Below the pieces are notes generated by a model. That model saw nothing but the letters and a program-made list of their open reading frames with translations. It was not told the origin of the DNA and did no database searches. The position numbers and the translations under genes are program-made. From Methyloversatilis sp. (lineage in GTDB: Bacteria > Pseudomonadota > Gammaproteobacteria > Burkholderiales > Rhodocyclaceae): 64,000 nucleotides of DNA. Positions 60,828 to 64,000 of this stretch are shown in pieces. Numbering within the stretch: position 1 is the stretch's first letter; each line of letters starts with the position of its first letter. The stretch spans positions 62,001-126,000 of the forward strand of contig NZ_JAUYRO010000041.1 of the NCBI RefSeq assembly GCF_030696805.1, in the 5' to 3' direction.

Positions 60828-61598
60828 ATGATCACCTTCTCGGAAGCCCAGCTGATGGCCTGGCTGTCGCCACTGCTGTGGCCTTTCCTGCGGGTGCTGG
60901 GTGTCTTCACATCGGCTCCCATCTTCTCCTCGCGTGCTTTTCCCGTGCGCGCCCGCATCGGGCTGGCCCTGCTGGTGACGCTGGCCTGTCAGGCGACGCT
61001 GCCGCCCATGCCGGTGATCGACCTCAACAGCCCGGCGGCGCTGGGGGTGGTGATCCAGCAGTTGGGCATCGGCTTGTCCATCGGCTTTGTCGTGCGTCTC
61101 GTGTTTGCGGCGTTCGAACTGGCTGGCGAGGTGGTGGGCTTCCAGATGGGCCTGAACTTTGCCGCCTTTTTCGACCCTTCGCTCAACGGTCAGGTCAGCG
61201 CCGTGGCGCGCTTTTTCGGCTACATGGCCTCGCTGCTTTTCGTGGTGCTCAACGGTCACCTGATGGTGCTGATGGCGGTGACGCGCAGTTTCGAGGTCTT
61301 CCCCGTGACGCAGAATTTCATGGAGGCCCTGCGGCTGATGCAGCTCTACACCCTGGGGGGCGAGCTGTTTGCCAGCGCCCTGTGGATCGCCCTGCCGATG
61401 CTGGCCCTGCTGCTGTTCACCAATCTGGCGCTGGGCATCATCTCGCGCGTGGCGCCACAGATGAATGTCTATGCGGTCGGCTTCCCCATCACGCTCAGCG
61501 TCGGCCTGGTGGGCATGGCGGCCACTTTGCCCATGCTGGACCGGCCCTTTCAGGCTCTGCTGGAGCGAGCCATCGAGATCTTCACCGTTGGGCGATAG
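60828..61598 (+). CDS. fliR: Flagellar export gate protein FliR
   Basis: 256 residues, six helices. PFLRVLGVFTSAPIFSSRAFPVRARIGLALLV and AFELAGEVVGFQMGLNFAAFFDPSLNGQ are FliR blocks; C-terminal LALGIISRVAPQMNVYAVGFPITLSVGL. Last gene of the fli operon, converging on the response regulator gene with 12 nt between stops. Confidence 0.97.
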   Translation: MITFSEAQLMAWLSPLLWPFLRVLGVFTSAPIFSSRAFPVRARIGLALLVTLACQATLPPMPVIDLNSPAALGVVIQQLGIGLSIGFVVRLVFAAFELAGEVVGFQMGLNFAAFFDPSLNGQVSAVARFFGYMASLLFVVLNGHLMVLMAVTRSFEVFPVTQNFMEALRLMQLYTLGGELFASALWIALPMLALLLFTNLALGIISRVAPQMNVYAVGFPITLSVGLVGMAATLPMLDRPFQALLERAIEIFTVGR

Positions 61599-61610
61599 CC
61601 GCCAGGTCTC

Positions 61611-62240
61611 TTACACCAGTCCGTTGCGAATGGCGTAGACCGTCAACTCCGCGTTGTTCGAGAGCTTGAGTTTTTCAAGGACACGTGAGCGGTAGACGCT
61701 GACCGTCTTGGGGCTGAGCATCAGTTCCTCGGCGATGTCGGACAGGCGCTTGCCCGAGGCGATCTTGAGCAGGGTCTGCAATTCGCGCTCCGAAAGCGCA
61801 TCGTGCAGCGCCTCGCTGGTGGGCGTGGCCAGGTTGTCCACCAGCATCTGGGCCACGTCGGACGTGACGTACTTGCGGCCCTGGGCAATGGTGCGCACGG
61901 CCGTGATCAGTTCAGCGGGGTTGCCGGCCTTGTTCAGATAACCTTGGGCGCCGGCACGCAGGCAGCGGATGGCGTACTGGTCTTCCGGAAACATGGAAAC
62001 GACCAGGACTTTCGTGGGCGTATCCGCCTCACGCAGCGAAGCCAGCACTTCCAACCCTCCGCGGCCGGGCAGGTTCAGGTCCAGTACCAGGATGTCGCAC
62101 GGCGTGGAACGCAACAACTCGCGCACTTCCGAATAACTGCCGGCCTCGCCAATGACTTTGATGTCGACGGCCTCGGACAGGGTGTCGCGGATACCGCGCC
62201 GCACGACGGCGTGGTCGTCACAAAGTATCACTCGAATCAT
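61611..62240 (-). CDS. NarL/FixJ family response regulator
   Basis: 209 residues from the ATG at 62240. Receiver domain with Asp8-Asp9 and phospho-Asp54 (LVLDLNLPGRGG), then a LuxR-type helix-turn-helix (LSERELQTLLKIASGKRLSDIAEELMLSPKTVSVYRSRVLEKLKL). A cytoplasmic transcription regulator, next to and downstream of its likely kinase (5 nt). Its targets are not visible; control of flagellar genes is a possibility only. Confidence 0.95.
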   Translation of the reverse strand: MIRVILCDDHAVVRRGIRDTLSEAVDIKVIGEAGSYSEVRELLRSTPCDILVLDLNLPGRGGLEVLASLREADTPTKVLVVSMFPEDQYAIRCLRAGAQGYLNKAGNPAELITAVRTIAQGRKYVTSDVAQMLVDNLATPTSEALHDALSERELQTLLKIASGKRLSDIAEELMLSPKTVSVYRSRVLEKLKLSNNAELTVYAIRNGLV

Positions 62241-62245
62241 CGAAC

Positions 62246-63337
62246 CTAACCTTTTGCCTCGATTGTGAGGGGAATCGACAGCGTGATGGATGTGCCCTCG
62301 CCTGGGCGACTGCTCACATCCAGCCAGCCGCCTGCGGTGCGCGCCCGCTCCTGCAGGCCCTTGAGGCCGAATGCCGTGGCCTTGTCGCGCTCTGGCGGCT
62401 GGATACCCTGTCCATTGTCGGTGATCTCCAGGGTCAGCACACGCTCTGCATCCGACAGTTCGACCCGGACTTCGCGGCAACGGGCATGCTTGGAGATGTT
62501 GGTCAGCGCCTCCTGCGCCGTGCGGTAGGCGGTCAGCTGCATGTTTTTGGGCAAGGCGGGCTCACGCAGGGTGATGCGCACCAGCGTCCGGACACCGGTG
62601 CGGCGCTCGAATTCTGCAGCCAGCCAGTCGATGGCGGCTTCCAGGCCTTGGTCCAGGATGGCGGGACGCAGATTCATCATGATGCGCTGGCTGGCGCCGA
62701 CCGCATGCTGCAGCATGCCGGTGGCGGCCTGCACATGGCCCTGCGTTTCGGCGTCGGCATGGTGACGGCCGATCCATGAGAGGTCGAACTGAATGGCCGC
62801 CAGCGAACCGCCGATGTCGTCATGGATCTCGCGCGCAATGGCCGCACGCTCCTGTTCAATGGAGGTCTGCAGGTGCTCGGCAAAGCGCGCCATGCGCTGC
62901 TCAGAGGCGGCCAGCTCCTCGACCGCGCGCTCGCGCTCGCGCTTGGCCTGCTGGACGTCGATGGCGCGCTGGATCACGTGGGCCAACTTGCCCAGATCGT
63001 CCTTGAGCAGGTAGTCGCTCATGCCGAGCTTGATGGCGTCTACGGCGGCCGCCTCGCCGATGGCGCCGGACAAGAGAATGAAGGGGGGAGGCTGGGGGAT
63101 GGCCTGCAGGGCTTCCCAGGCGTCCAGGGCTGTGAAGCCGGGCAGTCGATAGTCGGCCAGCACCACGTCGAAGTCGCTAACCTGCACCTGGCGCACAAAG
63201 GCATCCAGGCTTTCGACGCGCTCGAGTTCGCAGGGCATGCCGGCACGGCGTAGCGCCTGTCGGACGATGTCGTGATCGAGCTGTGAATCCTCCAGGTGCA
63301 GGATGCGCAGGGGGGCGGGGAGGGAGTCTGACTGCAT
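62246..63337 (-). CDS. Soluble receiver-histidine kinase (HisKA_3/DegS-NarX type)
   Basis: 363 residues. N-terminal receiver (Glu16-Asp17, phospho-Asp62, LLSGAIG, YLLKDDL), a coiled coil (about 125-160), a HisKA_3 dimerisation box AREIHDDIGGSLAAIQFDL with His172, and an ATPase domain (TAQEALTNISKHARC, DNGQGI, GLKGLQERARTAGG). No membrane helix, so it senses an internal signal or is controlled by phosphorylation of its own receiver. Forms an operon with the downstream NarL regulator. Confidence 0.94.
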   Translation of the reverse strand: MQSDSLPAPLRILHLEDSQLDHDIVRQALRRAGMPCELERVESLDAFVRQVQVSDFDVVLADYRLPGFTALDAWEALQAIPQPPPFILLSGAIGEAAAVDAIKLGMSDYLLKDDLGKLAHVIQRAIDVQQAKRERERAVEELAASEQRMARFAEHLQTSIEQERAAIAREIHDDIGGSLAAIQFDLSWIGRHHADAETQGHVQAATGMLQHAVGASQRIMMNLRPAILDQGLEAAIDWLAAEFERRTGVRTLVRITLREPALPKNMQLTAYRTAQEALTNISKHARCREVRVELSDAERVLTLEITDNGQGIQPPERDKATAFGLKGLQERARTAGGWLDVSSRPGEGTSITLSIPLTIEAKG

Positions 63338-63515
63338 GCGATGGAGGATAGAGTGAAAAAGTCCTGAAGGTGTGCAGTGAGGTGGCCTGAACGCCCAGAA
63401 ATGTTGACGAATTACCTCCCATTTCTGTGGAATCCTGCTACTCTATCTCCAGGAAAATTCTAATACCGGACCTGTTAGCGCGGTAAATCATCTAGCATCC
63501 GGATGTCCGAACAGA

Positions 63516-63968
63516 ATGACCATGCAAGCCCCCAACGCCCAGTCTACCGAACAGCCCGCCGTGCAATTGCCGGTCATGCTGGTGGCCGAGGTGCAGGATT
63601 CGCTCCTGGTCGTGGTGCACGACCTGGCTCGGCTGGACGGGCTGCTGGCGCACACCATGGACAACTTGATGCAGCGTTTCACCAAGGCGATCAGCGGTCT
63701 GGACGGCCCGGTTGCTGCTGACCTGGCCGCGCTTGATGAAGTGCGCACCGTCCTGCGGTCTGCCGTGACCGAGTTGCAGTTCCAGGATATGGCCTCGCAA
63801 CTCATCGTCCATACGTCCAAAGTGCTGCAGGGGTGCGCCTATCGCCTGGCTTCGGAGTCCATGGGGCAGGAGGATGGCGAGGCGGTGCCCTTTGTCGAAG
63901 AGGTGCCGGAGCGCCCCAACCCGGTGACCCAGGACGAAATGGATGCTGGCTCGATCGAATTGTTTTGA
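63516..63968 (+). CDS. Small chemotaxis-like protein with CheZ-type catalytic motif
   Basis: 150 residues, mainly helical. ELQFQDMASQLIVHT carries Asp91 and Gln95 with the spacing of the CheZ catalytic pair (D-x-x-x-Q), but the protein is shorter than CheZ and lacks its C-terminal CheY-binding peptide (the end reads DAGSIELF). The start is uncertain: ATG at 63516 or 63522, neither with a good ribosome site. It may head a chemotaxis operon beyond the window. The phosphatase role is inferred. Confidence 0.65.
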   Translation: MTMQAPNAQSTEQPAVQLPVMLVAEVQDSLLVVVHDLARLDGLLAHTMDNLMQRFTKAISGLDGPVAADLAALDEVRTVLRSAVTELQFQDMASQLIVHTSKVLQGCAYRLASESMGQEDGEAVPFVEEVPERPNPVTQDEMDAGSIELF

Positions 63969-64000
63969 ACCCTTCAACCTGACTAAACGCAGAACCTATT

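Overview
The window is a GC-rich chromosomal segment from a motile betaproteobacterium, most likely a Burkholderiales member of the Comamonadaceae type. The reasons are FlhDC as flagellar master regulators, CheZ, the flgBCDEFGHIJKL and fliEFGHIJK/LMNOPQR gene orders, and beta-type sigma-28 promoters. About 50 kb is one flagellar and chemotaxis supercluster. No rRNA, tRNA, CRISPR array, transposase or phage gene was seen.

Left flank (1-11000): a large membrane-bound GGDEF-EAL sensor cut by the window edge, a PilZ protein, a five-gene minus-strand operon (EamA exporter, MocR-type aminotransferase, PhzF protein, VOC protein, histidine phosphatase), a small outer-membrane beta-barrel protein, and a PIN toxin / ribbon-helix-helix antitoxin pair.

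Flagellar block 1 (11000-36100): flgBCDEFGHIJKL plus an HDOD gene on the minus strand, divergent flgA-flgM-flgN, then a two-cassette integron-like array with attC sites but no integrase (24385-25410). After it come flhB-flhA-flhF-flhG-like-fliA, motA-motB-cheY-cheZ and flhDC, all on the minus strand.

Glycan and filament block (36279-50260): rfbF-rfbG-epimerase-C-methyltransferase (plus) should make a CDP-linked 6-deoxy, C-methylated sugar. They converge on an operon that starts with a flagellin gene and continues with an OGT/SPINDLY-type glycosyltransferase, an acetyltransferase, a sugar reductase and a CmcI-family protein. A second flagellin gene is divergent from the first. The two flagellin 5' ends form long inverted repeats around a spacer whose recognisable sigma-28 promoters all point one way, so an invertible promoter switch is possible. 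fliD, fliS and fliT follow.

Flagellar block 2 (50259-61598): fliE (minus), then fliFGHIJK and fliLMNOPQR (plus). Right edge: a NarL-type response regulator, a receiver-histidine kinase, and a small protein with a CheZ-like catalytic motif, perhaps the start of another chemotaxis operon.
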